The notes under the pieces are model-generated. The model searched no databases and was not told the origin of the DNA. It saw only the letters and a program-made list of their open reading frames with translations. Made by a program: the position numbers and the translations under genes. Of a stretch of 64,000 nt of DNA, positions 24,812 through 34,695 are shown in pieces. The stretch is from UBA6197 sp047638075 (GTDB lineage: Bacteria > Pseudomonadota > Alphaproteobacteria > Rhodobacterales > Rhodobacteraceae): positions 1 through 64,000 of the forward strand of contig NZ_JBLJBV010000021.1 in NCBI RefSeq assembly GCF_047638075.1. Reading direction: 5' to 3'. How positions within the stretch are numbered: the stretch's first letter is position 1; each line of letters opens with the position of its first letter.

Positions 24812-26126
24812 CTTTGGCCGCCTTGATGAAGGTCATCGGGTTAACAGGTGCACCGCCCACCTGAATTTCATAATGCAGGTGCGGGCCGGTTGACCGTCCA
24901 GTATTGCCCATATCACCGATATGATCCCCGCGCGAGACCTTTTGGCCCACGCTTACGCGGATTTTGGACAGATGGCCGTAAACTGTTGTGGTGCCGAACT
25001 CGTGCCGGACCTTGATCACATTGCCATAGCCGTTCTGGCGCCCTGCGGTCGTAACAACCCCGTCGGCTGTGCTATACACTGACGTGCCTATCGGGCCGGC
25101 CATGTCAATGCCGGCATGCAGCCGCCCCCAGCGGTAGCCGAAGGGCGAGGTAAAGCGGAAAGCCGCCTTCAACGGCATATCGAACGGCATCTTTTCCACA
25201 GCGATCCGGTAAAGGTTCATCTGGTCCAGGGAACCAAGAATATTACTGGCGCGCGCCTCATCTGCGGTCAGGCTGGCGTTGCCCTTGGATGAAAAAGATA
25301 TCGGCGTCAAAGGTCCGCCGTGGCCTGAATAGCCCTTGCGCACCTGTGTCAGGATGCTGTCGGGGTTCATCCCGGCCGCTTTGAACATCTTGTCCAGCGG
25401 AGCCATGGAGACAGTTACTGCGCCTTCCAGCGTCGTGAATATTTCGTCATTTCGCTGTTCCAACAGTCGTTTTTCCAGCAAGATCTGGTCGGCTTCGCTA
25501 CGGGCGGCCTCTGCGTCGCGCTCCATGATGTCGCGTTCCTGGGCGGTGGCACCCAATGCGGCGGTCAGGAAATCAACGGTCGAAGCCATATCCTGGGTGC
25601 GCGCGGCGTCCGACACAGCATCGGCGTTGCTGCCGTTCATGTCGGCCTGAACGGCCGCCATTTCGGTGCGCGCTTCGTCGCGTTCACCCATGGTGCGGCG
25701 CAGCGTCCCCTGAATCACGTCGATCCCGGTTTCCAGTTCGCGCCGCCGCTCTTCCGAGGAGAGCAGCGTTGACTGCATTTTTGAAACCTGCTCCAGCGCC
25801 AACTGAAAGCGGTCTTGCGCCGCCAGCGCCTCGGCTGCGCGGGCATCGCGTTCCTTGGATAGGGTATCAAGCCGATATTCGAATGCCACCTGGGCCCGCG
25901 CTGCCTGATCGCGCGTCGAGCCAGAGCTGATCCCATCAATGAACAACAGTGACGTTGCGATGACCGACCAACCAAAGACCAGACACGATACACCCAGCGT
26001 CAACGCCTGCGTGATGGGCTTAAGCCGCACGAATCGGGTAGAGGTTTCAGACTTCAAGAACAGCCGCTGTTCGGGCAGCCAGCGTTCAAGTGTTGAATTC
26101 AGCCGGTCATTGATGCGTCTGTGCAA
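24801..26126 (-). CDS. M23-family peptidoglycan peptidase with coiled coil
   Basis: The 441-residue protein has a basic cytosolic N-terminus, a signal anchor near residues 38-62 (LGVSCLVFGWSVIATSLLF), a long coiled coil (about 75-250) rich in Arg, Glu and Ala, and a C-terminal LytM domain. The metallopeptidase motifs are present: GRLHAGIDMAGP (H-x3-D) and STGPHLHYEIQVGG (HLH), so an active zinc enzyme that cuts peptide cross-links is expected. Overlap with the bactofilin gene implies that the pair acts together in cell-shape or wall remodelling, as known for LmdC-type partners. Confidence 0.92.
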   Translation of the reverse strand: MHRRINDRLNSTLERWLPEQRLFLKSETSTRFVRLKPITQALTLGVSCLVFGWSVIATSLLFIDGISSGSTRDQAARAQVAFEYRLDTLSKERDARAAEALAAQDRFQLALEQVSKMQSTLLSSEERRRELETGIDVIQGTLRRTMGERDEARTEMAAVQADMNGSNADAVSDAARTQDMASTVDFLTAALGATAQERDIMERDAEAARSEADQILLEKRLLEQRNDEIFTTLEGAVTVSMAPLDKMFKAAGMNPDSILTQVRKGYSGHGGPLTPISFSSKGNASLTADEARASNILGSLDQMNLYRIAVEKMPFDMPLKAAFRFTSPFGYRWGRLHAGIDMAGPIGTSVYSTADGVVTTAGRQNGYGNVIKVRHEFGTTTVYGHLSKIRVSVGQKVSRGDHIGDMGNTGRSTGPHLHYEIQVGGAPVNPMTFIKAAKDVF

Positions 26127-26281
26127 GCCACTTGTCCTTTATCGTTTTTGCAAGGGCGGCGCGGACCGAGCCGTTACGTCACCCAAGCGCGGAGTAGCAA
26201 GCGCTGTGGTGCCGGCGCAACAAGTTTTGAACGATTTGGTGCAGTGACGGCGGTTCACTGTAAAAATGCGCGGCTTTTCGC

Positions 26282-26779
26282 CTAATTATCCCCAATTTCG
26301 GGCTTTATGAGGTGTTTGACGGCCTCCAGAACTTCTTCGGCATGGCCTGCGACCTTGACCTTTGGCCAAATCCGCGCAACGCGACCCGTGGAATCAATCA
26401 GCAGCGTACGACGCTCGATTCCCATGTGGGTCTTGCCGTACATTTTCTTTTCAACCCAAGTGCCATAACGTTCGCAGGTATCGCCGCTTTCATCCGATAC
26501 CAGCACCACATCGAGGCTGTGTTTGGCGCAAAACTTTTCGTGCCTGGCCGGGCTGTCTTTTGAAATACCGATTATCCGTGCCCCGAAGGCTGCAAATTGC
26601 GGCGCAAGGCGGGTAAAATCCTGCGCCTCCAGGGTGCAGCCGGGCGTGTCATCCTTTGGATAGAAATAAAGTACCACCGGGCTGGGACGCAGTGATGACA
26701 GGGTAAGGGTTTCGCCGCCGGTCCCGTTTTCTGTCTGGGGCAAGGTAAAATCAGGCGCAGTTTCGCCGATCTGGGGCAT
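26282..26779 (-). CDS. bcp: Bcp/PrxQ-type peroxiredoxin
   Basis: This thiol peroxidase (165 aa) reduces hydroperoxides. LYFYPKDDTPGCTLEAQDF carries the peroxidatic Cys48. The resolving Cys usually five residues later in Bcp is missing (Gln53), so the enzyme is either of 1-Cys type or uses Cys84 (EKFCAKHSLD) or Cys102. GISKDSPARHEKF and the C-terminal half match the family. Two ATG codons lie in tandem; the second, 26779, has GGAGG at a better spacing. It is divergent from the AsmA-like gene. Confidence 0.9.
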   Translation of the reverse strand: MPQIGETAPDFTLPQTENGTGGETLTLSSLRPSPVVLYFYPKDDTPGCTLEAQDFTRLAPQFAAFGARIIGISKDSPARHEKFCAKHSLDVVLVSDESGDTCERYGTWVEKKMYGKTHMGIERRTLLIDSTGRVARIWPKVKVAGHAEEVLEAVKHLIKPEIGDN

Positions 26780-26893
26780 CATATCCTCCTTCAGGGGTGA
26801 ACAGGATTTACGTTTAGGCCGGTTATGCGCCAAGATACAGGCAGACCCGCAACAAGGCCGCACTGTGACGCGCCGGGCAAGTGATGAGGTAGG

Positions 26894-29800
26894 ATGCGCA
26901 TGGCTGATGGCCAGCCAGAAAAGGCCGCACCAGAACCGGGCGCGGACACCGGCATCGTGACCGGCGACATTGGCGTGGCCGCCGCCGTAAGGGGCGAGCA
27001 TCGCAAAAGGCGGGTTTGGATGTGGGTTTTGCCAAGCCTGCTGTTGCTGGCATTGGCAGCGGGTTTTGCGGTGATGGTGTTGACGCATCGCCCGCTGGCA
27101 GCCCCGGCATGGGTTGTGGCGCGGCTTGAAACGCGGGCCAATGCCGCGCTGGCGGGGGTGGTGCGGGTACGGCTTTCGGGTGGGGCGGATGTGGTGGTCG
27201 ATCAGGGCTTTGTGCCCAGGGTAAGGCTTCATGGTGTGGTGATAACCAGCCCGTCGGGCCTGCCGATCGCGGTTTTACCTGAATTGCGCAGCACGCTTTA
27301 CGCGCAACCGTTGCTGCGCGGCAAGATTGTCGCCAAAAGCTTTCGGATCCGGGGCGGCAGTCTGGCAATGCATCGCCTTGCGGACGGCACTTTTGATCTG
27401 GCCTTGGGCGGCGGAAACACCTTTACCGCGCCGCGCCCCGAAAACGCCGCCGAGGTGGTAGCCGCCTTTGACGCGGCCTTTGCCACCCCCGCGCTGGCCC
27501 GCCTGCAACGCATCGAGGCCGAGGATCTTCAGATCCGGCTGGATGATGCGCGGCAAAACCGCGTCTGGTGGGTGTCTGCGGGGCGCCTGAGTCTGGTGCA
27601 GCAAGATACGCGGATCTCGGTCACGCTGGGGTTTGATGTGGGTGAAAAGGATCACCTTCCGGCACAGGTTGCTGTATCGCTCAGCACGCGCAAGGGCAGC
27701 GCGGAAACCAGCTTTGGCGCGGCTGTAACGGCGGTTCCGGCCAAAGATCTTGCGTTGCAATCGCCCGCACTGGCGTGGCTGTCGGTGCTGGATGCGCCGA
27801 TTTCGGGGTCGATCCGATCGGGAATTGATGCGGCAGGCCAGATCGGGCGGATGGATGCGATGCTTGAGATTGGCGAAGGTGCGATCAGCCCCGTTGCAGG
27901 CGCGCAACCGGTGCCGTTTGAGGGGGGAAAGGTCTATCTGGGGTATGACCCGGCCACCGAAAAAGTCACGTTTACCGATCTGGCGTTTGACAGCCGCGCA
28001 ATCAGGTTGCGTGCGCAGGGCCAGGCGGTGCTGCGCGGGCTTGCGGCAGGGCTGCCCGACACCCTGTTGGGGCAAGTCACCATTACCGATCTGCAACTTG
28101 ACCCCGAGGGGGTTTTTGAAGAACCCGCCCGGTTTTCACAGGGGGCCGCCGATATTCGGCTGCGGCTGAACCCGTTTGGCATTGATCTGGGGCAGGTGCA
28201 GTTGATCGAAGGCGATCAGCGCATTTCGGCGCGTGGCCATGTCGGGGCCGATGCCGCAGGCTGGCGGGTGGCGCTGGGTCTGGGGGTGGATCAGATCAGC
28301 CAGAACGGGCTGTTGGCGCTGTGGCCGCCCGCCTTGGTGCCACGCACCCGCGACTGGGTGGCGACCAATGTGGCCACGGGAACGCTGCACAACGTTGCCG
28401 CCGCGCTGCGCCTTGCGCCCGGGGCCGAGCCGCGGCTGGCGCTGGGGTATGAGTTCAGCGGAGCCGAGGTGAAGGTGATAAAAAGCCTGCCCCCGGTGTT
28501 GCAAGGGGCGGGTTTTGCCACCATTGGCGGCACCACCCATGCGCTGATGGTTGAGGCAGGCTATGTGACCGCCCCGGCGGGCGGGCGGGTTGATGTGGCG
28601 GATACGGTCATGCTGGTGCCCGATATCCGCATCAAACCGGCCCCGGCCGTCGTGAAATTGCGCACCAAAAGCGCCATCCCTGCGGCGCTGTCGCTTCTGG
28701 ATCAGCCGCCGTTCGAGTTTTTGACCAAGGCAGGCCAACCGACCGACATCGCCGAGGGCCAAGCCGAGACCGATACCACACTGCGCCTTGTGCTGGCCAA
28801 AAAGGTGGACCCGAAGTCGGTAGATTATGACGTGACCGCCCGCCTGACCGATGTGCGCTCTGAAAAGATCGTGCCGGGGCGGGTGCTTGCCGCCGATGAA
28901 TTGACGCTGACCGCGAGCCGTGAGGGCCTCGAGATAGCCGGGCGGGGCACGCTTTCCGGTGTCGGGTTCGATGCGCGCTGGACGCAGAAATTTGGCCCGG
29001 AACACAAGGGCAAATCGCAGGTTGCGGGAAGTATCGAGCTGTCCGCGAAGGCGCTGGACACCTTTCAGATTGATCTGCCGAAAGGGGCGCTGGGGGGTTT
29101 GGGCCGGGGGCAATTGACGCTGGATATCACCAAAGGTGCGCCGATCCGCTATGAAATGCAGTCCGATCTGCGCGGGCTGGTGCTGCGCATTCCCGAGGTG
29201 GGTTGGTCAAAAGCGGCGGCCACACATGGAACATTGGCCCTGTCAGGGGCGCTTGGCAAACCTGCCACGGTTGACGCGCTAAGCCTGTCGGCGCCGGGGC
29301 TTGAGGCGCGGGGGCAGATTACCCTGAACCCGGAGGGCGGCCTGAAACTGGCCAAATTCGACAGTGTTTCGATTGGCGACTGGTTCAAGGGCGGGGTCGC
29401 GCTGGCCGGGCAGGGCAGGGGCCGGGCACCCACCATCACGGTCACCGATGGGCAGGCCGATATGCGCCGCGCCAAGCTAAGCGGGGGCAGTGGTACGGGC
29501 GGCGCTGTCAAGATCGGCGTGGCACTGGACCGGCTGACCATTTCCGACGGTATTGCCCTGACCGGGTTTCGCGGCGATTTTGGCACCAGCGGGGGCTTTA
29601 ACGGCTCTTTTGATGCGCGGGTCAATGGCGCCGCGCCCGTGCTGGGGGCCGTGACCCCTTCGACCGCCGGGCGAAGTGCCTTTCGGATTACTGCGCGCGA
29701 TGCGGGGGCCGTTCTGGCTGCCGCCCATATTTTTGCGCGCGCGCGCGGCGGCAGTCTTGATCTGACGCTGGTTCCAATGCGGGCGCCGGGTAGTTATCAA

Positions 29801-30247
29801 GGCGTGGCAAAGATCCGAAACCTGAAGGTCAAGGATGCGCCGGTATTGGCGGCGATGCTGGGGGCTGCCTCGGGGATTGGCCTTTTGGAGCAGTTGAACG
29901 GCGATGGGCTTGTGTTCAATGATGTCGAGGGGGTGTTTCGCTTGACGCCCGAAGGGGTCAGCATCACAAGGGGCGATGCGATGGGGGCCTCGCTTGGGGT
30001 GACGATGACCGGGAATTACTACCCGACGAGCGGAAAGATTGATATGCAGGGTGTGGTTTCGCCATTCTACCTTATCAACGGAATCGGGCAGATCCTGACC
30101 CGGCGCGGCGAAGGTGTGTTCGGCTTCAACTATAGCTTGCAAGGCACCGCAGCCGCCCCGCAGATCAAGATCAACCCGCTGTCGCTGCTGACGCCGGGGA
30201 TGTTTCGCGAAATTTTCCGCCGGGCGCCGCCAAAGGTCGTGCAATGA
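26894..30247 (+). CDS. Large AsmA/YhdP-like envelope protein
   Basis: The 1117-residue protein has a cytosolic N-terminus of about 40 residues, one membrane helix (WMWVLPSLLLLALAAGFAVMV, cut here at its first and last residues) and a very long periplasmic beta-rich part. Residues about 850-1090 match the AsmA-like C-terminal region, e.g. FRITARDAGAVLAAAHIF, GVAKIRNLKVKDAPVLA, GDGLVFNDVEGVFRL and MQGVVSPFYLINGIG. Relatives (YhdP, TamB-like proteins) are thought to move phospholipid between membranes as bridge-like conduits. It overlaps queA by four bases (ATGA). An ATG at 26900 is an equal alternative start. Confidence 0.85.
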   Translation: MRMADGQPEKAAPEPGADTGIVTGDIGVAAAVRGEHRKRRVWMWVLPSLLLLALAAGFAVMVLTHRPLAAPAWVVARLETRANAALAGVVRVRLSGGADVVVDQGFVPRVRLHGVVITSPSGLPIAVLPELRSTLYAQPLLRGKIVAKSFRIRGGSLAMHRLADGTFDLALGGGNTFTAPRPENAAEVVAAFDAAFATPALARLQRIEAEDLQIRLDDARQNRVWWVSAGRLSLVQQDTRISVTLGFDVGEKDHLPAQVAVSLSTRKGSAETSFGAAVTAVPAKDLALQSPALAWLSVLDAPISGSIRSGIDAAGQIGRMDAMLEIGEGAISPVAGAQPVPFEGGKVYLGYDPATEKVTFTDLAFDSRAIRLRAQGQAVLRGLAAGLPDTLLGQVTITDLQLDPEGVFEEPARFSQGAADIRLRLNPFGIDLGQVQLIEGDQRISARGHVGADAAGWRVALGLGVDQISQNGLLALWPPALVPRTRDWVATNVATGTLHNVAAALRLAPGAEPRLALGYEFSGAEVKVIKSLPPVLQGAGFATIGGTTHALMVEAGYVTAPAGGRVDVADTVMLVPDIRIKPAPAVVKLRTKSAIPAALSLLDQPPFEFLTKAGQPTDIAEGQAETDTTLRLVLAKKVDPKSVDYDVTARLTDVRSEKIVPGRVLAADELTLTASREGLEIAGRGTLSGVGFDARWTQKFGPEHKGKSQVAGSIELSAKALDTFQIDLPKGALGGLGRGQLTLDITKGAPIRYEMQSDLRGLVLRIPEVGWSKAAATHGTLALSGALGKPATVDALSLSAPGLEARGQITLNPEGGLKLAKFDSVSIGDWFKGGVALAGQGRGRAPTITVTDGQADMRRAKLSGGSGTGGAVKIGVALDRLTISDGIALTGFRGDFGTSGGFNGSFDARVNGAAPVLGAVTPSTAGRSAFRITARDAGAVLAAAHIFARARGGSLDLTLVPMRAPGSYQGVAKIRNLKVKDAPVLAAMLGAASGIGLLEQLNGDGLVFNDVEGVFRLTPEGVSITRGDAMGASLGVTMTGNYYPTSGKIDMQGVVSPFYLINGIGQILTRRGEGVFGFNYSLQGTAAAPQIKINPLSLLTPGMFREIFRRAPPKVVQ

Positions 30248-31302
30248 GGCTTGAGGATTTCGATTTTCATCTGCCCGAGGCGCTGATTGCCACGCGGCCG
30301 GCCCGCCCCCGCACCGCCGCGCGGTTGCTGCTGGCTGAGGGGGGGCAGATCCGTGACCAGCAAGTATCTGATCTGGTAAAGATTTTTCGCCCAAGTGATC
30401 GGTTGGTGCTGAACAATACCCGCGTCATTCCGGCACGCCTGACCGGTCAGCGCCACCGCGCAAGCACCCAAGGCAATGTCACCGCCAAGGTCGAGGTGAC
30501 GCTGCTGGAGCCGCTGCCGGGCGGCGCCTGGGCCGCGCTTGCCAAGCCGCTGCGCAAGGTCCGGCCGGGCGAGGAAATTCACTTTTCACCCATACTTTCG
30601 GCCCGTGTCATCGCCATTGAGGATGGCCAGCTAAGCCTTGCCTTCAACCTGACCGGCACAGATTTTGACACAGCCCTGGCCAAGGCCGGCGCGATGCCGC
30701 TGCCCCCTTATATTGCGGCTTTGCGCGCCCCGGACGAGGCAGACAAATCTGACTATCAGACCGTCTTCGCCCGCCATTCCGGTGCCGTAGCGGCCCCCAC
30801 CGCCAGCCTGCATTTCACCGAGGATCTGCTGCAAACGCTGGCCGCCCAAGGCGTCGACTTTACCGAGGTCACGCTGCATGTCGGTGCAGGCACCTTTCTG
30901 CCGGTCAAGGTTGATGATGTCGCCAGCCACAAGATGCACGCCGAATGGGGCGAGGTTTCCGCCAAAGCCGCTGATGAAATCAACGCCACCCGCGCGGCGG
31001 GCGGGCGGATCATTCCGGTGGGGACCACGGCGTTGCGGCTGATAGAAACGGCCGCAGCCTCGGGGCGGGTCATGGCGTTTCGGGGCACCACCGATATTTT
31101 TATCTACCCCGGCTACAGGTTTCGGGTGACGGATGCGCTGATGACCAATTTCCATCTACCCAAATCGACGCTGCTGATGCTGGTTTCGGCGCTGATGGGG
31201 CCAGAGCGCATCCGCGAAATCTATCGACATGCGGTTGCACAGGGCTACCGTTTCTTTTCCTATGGCGATGCGTCGCTATTGATTCCCCAAGGTCGTAATT
31301 AG
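30244..31302 (+). CDS. queA: tRNA preQ1(34) S-adenosylmethionine ribosyltransferase-isomerase
   Basis: QueA adds the ribosyl part of SAM to preQ1 in the tRNA wobble position, giving epoxyqueuosine. The 352-residue sequence begins MRLEDFDFHLPEALIATRPA and has VLNNTRVIPARL, VTLHVGAGTFLPVK, MHAEWGEVS and DALMTNFHLPKSTLLMLVSA, all typical of QueA. The start overlaps the stop of the AsmA-like gene by four bases. Other queuosine genes are not in the window. Confidence 0.95.
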   Translation: MRLEDFDFHLPEALIATRPARPRTAARLLLAEGGQIRDQQVSDLVKIFRPSDRLVLNNTRVIPARLTGQRHRASTQGNVTAKVEVTLLEPLPGGAWAALAKPLRKVRPGEEIHFSPILSARVIAIEDGQLSLAFNLTGTDFDTALAKAGAMPLPPYIAALRAPDEADKSDYQTVFARHSGAVAAPTASLHFTEDLLQTLAAQGVDFTEVTLHVGAGTFLPVKVDDVASHKMHAEWGEVSAKAADEINATRAAGGRIIPVGTTALRLIETAAASGRVMAFRGTTDIFIYPGYRFRVTDALMTNFHLPKSTLLMLVSALMGPERIREIYRHAVAQGYRFFSYGDASLLIPQGRN

Positions 31303-31360
31303 CGCCCACCGCCGTGCCTACCTGCGCTAAACCCCGCGTTCCGATCAGATGAGGTCCCCG

Positions 31361-32632
31361 ATGCTGAGTGTTTTGCGTAGTTCATGGCCGCTATTGCTGG
31401 GCGTGATGTTGCTGATGGTCGGCAATGGGATGCAGGGCACCTTGCTGGGTATTCGCGGCGAGATCGAGGGCATCGGCACCTACGAGATGTCCGTGGTGAT
31501 GTCGGCCTATTTCATGGGCTTTCTGTTTGGATCGCGGATGACGCCCGAGATGATTCGCCGGGTTGGTCATGTGCGGGTCTTTGCGGCGCTGGGCAGTCTG
31601 ATTTCTGCCGTGCTGGTGCTTTATGCAACCGCGCCGAACTGGGTTGCGTGGACGGCAATGCGGGTGCTGATCGGATTTTCATTCTCTGGGGTCTATATCG
31701 TCGCGGAAAGCTGGCTGAATGCCCAAAGCACCAATGAAAACCGTGGGCAGGCGCTATCGGTCTATATGATCATGCAGATGCTGGGCGTCATTACAGCGCA
31801 GATCCTGCTGAATACGGGCGACCCCTCGGGATATTTTCTGTTCGTCATCCCGTCGGTGCTGGTTTCACTGGCGTTCACGCCGATCTTGCTGTCGGTCGCG
31901 CCTGCGCCGCCGTTTGCCACCACCAAGCGGATGAGTTTTGCGCGGCTGTTTGCGGCCTCTCCGCTGGGTTGTGTGGGGATATTTTTGCTGGGGGGGGTGT
32001 TCTCGGCCTTGTTCGGGATGTCTTCGGTTTGGGGTACCCATGCGGGGCTGAGCGTGCGCGAAATCTCAATCTTCGTTGCGGCGATCTATGTGGGGGGGCT
32101 GCTGTTTCAGTATCCGATCGGTTGGGCGTCGGACCGGATGGACCGGCGCGTGCTGATTCTGGCGCTGGCGATCATGGGGGCCGTGTCGATGGGGCTGGTG
32201 TTTATAATGGCGCCGGGGTTTGGGGTGCTCTTGTTCATGGCGGCGCTTATTGGCGGCATTGCAAACCCGCTTTATTCATTGATGGTCGCCTATACCAACG
32301 ACTACCTTGATAATTCCGATATGGCAGCAGCCTCGGCGGGGTTGTTGTTTATCAACGGTCTGGGGGCAATTACCGGCCCGCTGGCAACCGGCTGGCTGAT
32401 GGAGGCTGTGGGCGACAATGGCTTTTTCCTTTATATCGCACTTTTGATGGCGCTGGTTGCCGCCTATGCCGGCTGGCGCATGACCCGCCGCCCGTCGATC
32501 CCTGCCGATCAAACCGGCGCCTTTGCGGTGCTGTCACCGGCCGCAACCACGCTTGCGGTAGAGGCCGCACTGGAGGCCGCGCAGGACACGTCACAGTCAG
32601 ACACGGATGACACCCCTTCCGTAGGGCATTGA
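31361..32632 (+). CDS. MFS transporter
   Basis: This is a 12-helix major facilitator of 423 residues. Features include GNGMQGTLLGIRGEIEGI in the first helix region, GFLFGSRMTPEMIRRVGHVR (the loop 2-3 signature), RVLIGFSFSGVYIVAESWLN and QYPIGWASDRMDRRVLILAL (the same motif in the second half). It resembles the YcaD-type subfamily, whose substrates are not known. The start at 31361 is chosen over 31349 because GAGG at 31351-31354 can then act as ribosome binding site. The C-terminal 40 residues are acidic and look disordered. Confidence 0.85.
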   Translation: MLSVLRSSWPLLLGVMLLMVGNGMQGTLLGIRGEIEGIGTYEMSVVMSAYFMGFLFGSRMTPEMIRRVGHVRVFAALGSLISAVLVLYATAPNWVAWTAMRVLIGFSFSGVYIVAESWLNAQSTNENRGQALSVYMIMQMLGVITAQILLNTGDPSGYFLFVIPSVLVSLAFTPILLSVAPAPPFATTKRMSFARLFAASPLGCVGIFLLGGVFSALFGMSSVWGTHAGLSVREISIFVAAIYVGGLLFQYPIGWASDRMDRRVLILALAIMGAVSMGLVFIMAPGFGVLLFMAALIGGIANPLYSLMVAYTNDYLDNSDMAAASAGLLFINGLGAITGPLATGWLMEAVGDNGFFLYIALLMALVAAYAGWRMTRRPSIPADQTGAFAVLSPAATTLAVEAALEAAQDTSQSDTDDTPSVGH

Positions 32633-32679
32633 TCCCAAGCGCGGAACCTGCCAGCCTTATGTCAAAGGGAGGTGACATA

Positions 32680-33255
32680 ATGAGCGTGAACGACGTTCTG
32701 GCCTTTTGGCTGGAGACTGTAGGTCCCTCTGGCTGGTACAAGGTCAACACGGCTTTGGATAACCGGATACGAACCGATTTTCAGCCGCTTTGGGAACGGG
32801 TCGCAACGCTGGAATGGGGGGGGACCGCCCGCGGCGCGCTCGCGCAGATCGTGGTGGCAGACCAGTTCCCGCGCAATATGTTTCGCGGCGATCCGCGCAG
32901 CTTTGCGACCGACGCGCTGGCGCGTGATCTGGCCGATGCGGCAATTACCAAAGGCTTCGATCTGGACATCGACCCGCCGGCACGGCAGTTTTTCTACCTG
33001 CCCTTCATGCATGCCGAAGATATGGCGCTGCAAAACCGCTGCATTGATCTTTTTGATACGCGAATGCCGGGCGATAACCAACGCCACGCCCGCGCCCATG
33101 CGCAGGCCATTGCGCGTTTTGGCCGCTTTCCATGGCGCAATGATGCGTTGGGGCGAACCTCTACCCCGGCAGAAAAAGCAATACTGAAGGCCGGCGGCTA
33201 CAGTGCCGCTCTGGCGCAAACACCCACCATTGATACGGGCAAAAAAATGGTTTAA
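32680..33255 (+). CDS. DUF924-family protein
   Basis: The ATG at 32680 follows AAAGGGAGGTG. The 191-residue all-helical protein matches DUF924: DVLAFWLETVGPSGWYK at the N-terminus, ALAQIVVADQFPRNMFRG, FFYLPFMHAEDMALQNRCI and RFGRFPWRNDALGRTSTPAE. The family is widespread, has tetratricopeptide-like helices, and has no established function. Thirty bases separate it from the lpd gene on the same strand, so the two may share a transcript. Confidence 0.88.
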   Translation: MSVNDVLAFWLETVGPSGWYKVNTALDNRIRTDFQPLWERVATLEWGGTARGALAQIVVADQFPRNMFRGDPRSFATDALARDLADAAITKGFDLDIDPPARQFFYLPFMHAEDMALQNRCIDLFDTRMPGDNQRHARAHAQAIARFGRFPWRNDALGRTSTPAEKAILKAGGYSAALAQTPTIDTGKKMV

Positions 33256-33285
33256 GGCTAAACTACATTAATTGGAGGAAGTGTC

Positions 33286-34695
33286 ATGGCAGCCAAAAGC
33301 TTCGATATGATCGTCATCGGCGCAGGCCCGGGCGGCTATGTCGCCGCGATCCGTGGTGCGCAACTGGGGTTGAATGTCGCCATAGTTGAGCGTGAACATC
33401 TGGGCGGGATCTGCCTGAACTGGGGCTGTATTCCTACCAAGGCGCTGTTGCGGTCATCAGAAGTGTTTCACCTGATGCATCGGGCCAAGGAATTTGGTCT
33501 GAAGGCCGAAAATATCGGTTATGACCTTGATGCCGTTGTCGCGCGGTCGCGCGGGGTCGCCAAACAGTTATCGGGTGGCATTGGCCATCTGATGAAGAAA
33601 AACAAGATCACCGTTGTCATGGGCGCCGCAACGATCCCGGCCAAGGGGCGTGTGCAGGTCAAGACCGACAAGGGCAACGAAGAGCTGACCGCCAAGGCGA
33701 TCGTCGTTGCCACCGGCGCGCGGGCACGCGAACTTCCCGGGCTTGAGGCCGATGGCGATCTGGTCTGGACCTATAAACATTCGCTGGCACCAAAACGGAT
33801 GCCGAAAAAGCTGCTGGTGATCGGTTCGGGCGCGATCGGAATCGAATTTGCCAGCTTCTACAATACCTTGGGTGCCGATACGACCGTGGTCGAAGTAATG
33901 GACCGTGTGTTGCCGGTAGAGGACGCGGAAATCAGCGCATTCGCCAAAAAGCAATTCGTCAAGCAGGGCATGAAAATTCTGGAAAAGACGACGGTCAAGA
34001 AACTGGACCGTGCGCCTGATGGTAAAGGGGGGGGTAAGGTTACCGCCCATCTGGAAGATGCCAAGGGCACGACAACGGCCGAATTTGACACTGTCATTTC
34101 GGCTGTGGGCATCATTGGCAATGTCGAAAACCTCGGGCTTGAGGGGCTGGGCGTCAAAATCGACCGCACCCATGTCGTGACCGATGAATACTGCCGTACC
34201 GGCGTTGAGGGGCTTTTTGCCATTGGCGATATTGCCGGCGCGCCCTGGCTTGCGCACAAGGCCAGCCACGAAGGCGTCATGGTGGCAGAGCTGATTGCAG
34301 GCGGTCATCCACACCCGATCAAACCGGGCAGCATCGCCGGCTGCACCTATTGCCAGCCGCAGGTTGCCAGCGTGGGCCTGACCGAAGCCAAGGCCAAAGA
34401 ACAGGGATACGAGATTCGCGTCGGTCGTTTTCCGTTTATCGGTAACGGCAAGGCGATTGCACTGGGCGAGGCCGAGGGGCTGGTGAAAACCGTCTTTGAT
34501 GCGAAAACCGGCGAACTCCTGGGTGCACACATGGTTGGCGCAGAAGTGACCGAGCTGATTCAGGGTTATGTCGTTGGCCGCGCACTGGAGACGACCGAGG
34601 AAGACCTGATGAACACCGTTTTCCCGCATCCAACCCTGTCCGAGATGATGCACGAGGCGGTTTTGGATGCCTACGGCCGCGCCTTGCATATGTAG
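33286..34695 (+). CDS. lpdA: Dihydrolipoyl dehydrogenase
   Basis: This flavoprotein (469 aa), the E3 subunit of 2-oxoacid dehydrogenase complexes, reoxidises dihydrolipoamide with NAD. GAGPGGYVAAIRGAQLG binds FAD, GGICLNWGCIPTKALL holds the redox disulfide (residues near 41-46), VIGSGAIGIEFASFYNTLGA binds NAD, and FPHPTLSEMMHEAV gives the C-terminal His-Glu pair. GGAGGAAG precedes the ATG. It is away from any E1 or E2 gene, so it could serve several complexes encoded elsewhere. Confidence 0.94.
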   Translation: MAAKSFDMIVIGAGPGGYVAAIRGAQLGLNVAIVEREHLGGICLNWGCIPTKALLRSSEVFHLMHRAKEFGLKAENIGYDLDAVVARSRGVAKQLSGGIGHLMKKNKITVVMGAATIPAKGRVQVKTDKGNEELTAKAIVVATGARARELPGLEADGDLVWTYKHSLAPKRMPKKLLVIGSGAIGIEFASFYNTLGADTTVVEVMDRVLPVEDAEISAFAKKQFVKQGMKILEKTTVKKLDRAPDGKGGGKVTAHLEDAKGTTTAEFDTVISAVGIIGNVENLGLEGLGVKIDRTHVVTDEYCRTGVEGLFAIGDIAGAPWLAHKASHEGVMVAELIAGGHPHPIKPGSIAGCTYCQPQVASVGLTEAKAKEQGYEIRVGRFPFIGNGKAIALGEAEGLVKTVFDAKTGELLGAHMVGAEVTELIQGYVVGRALETTEEDLMNTVFPHPTLSEMMHEAVLDAYGRALHM

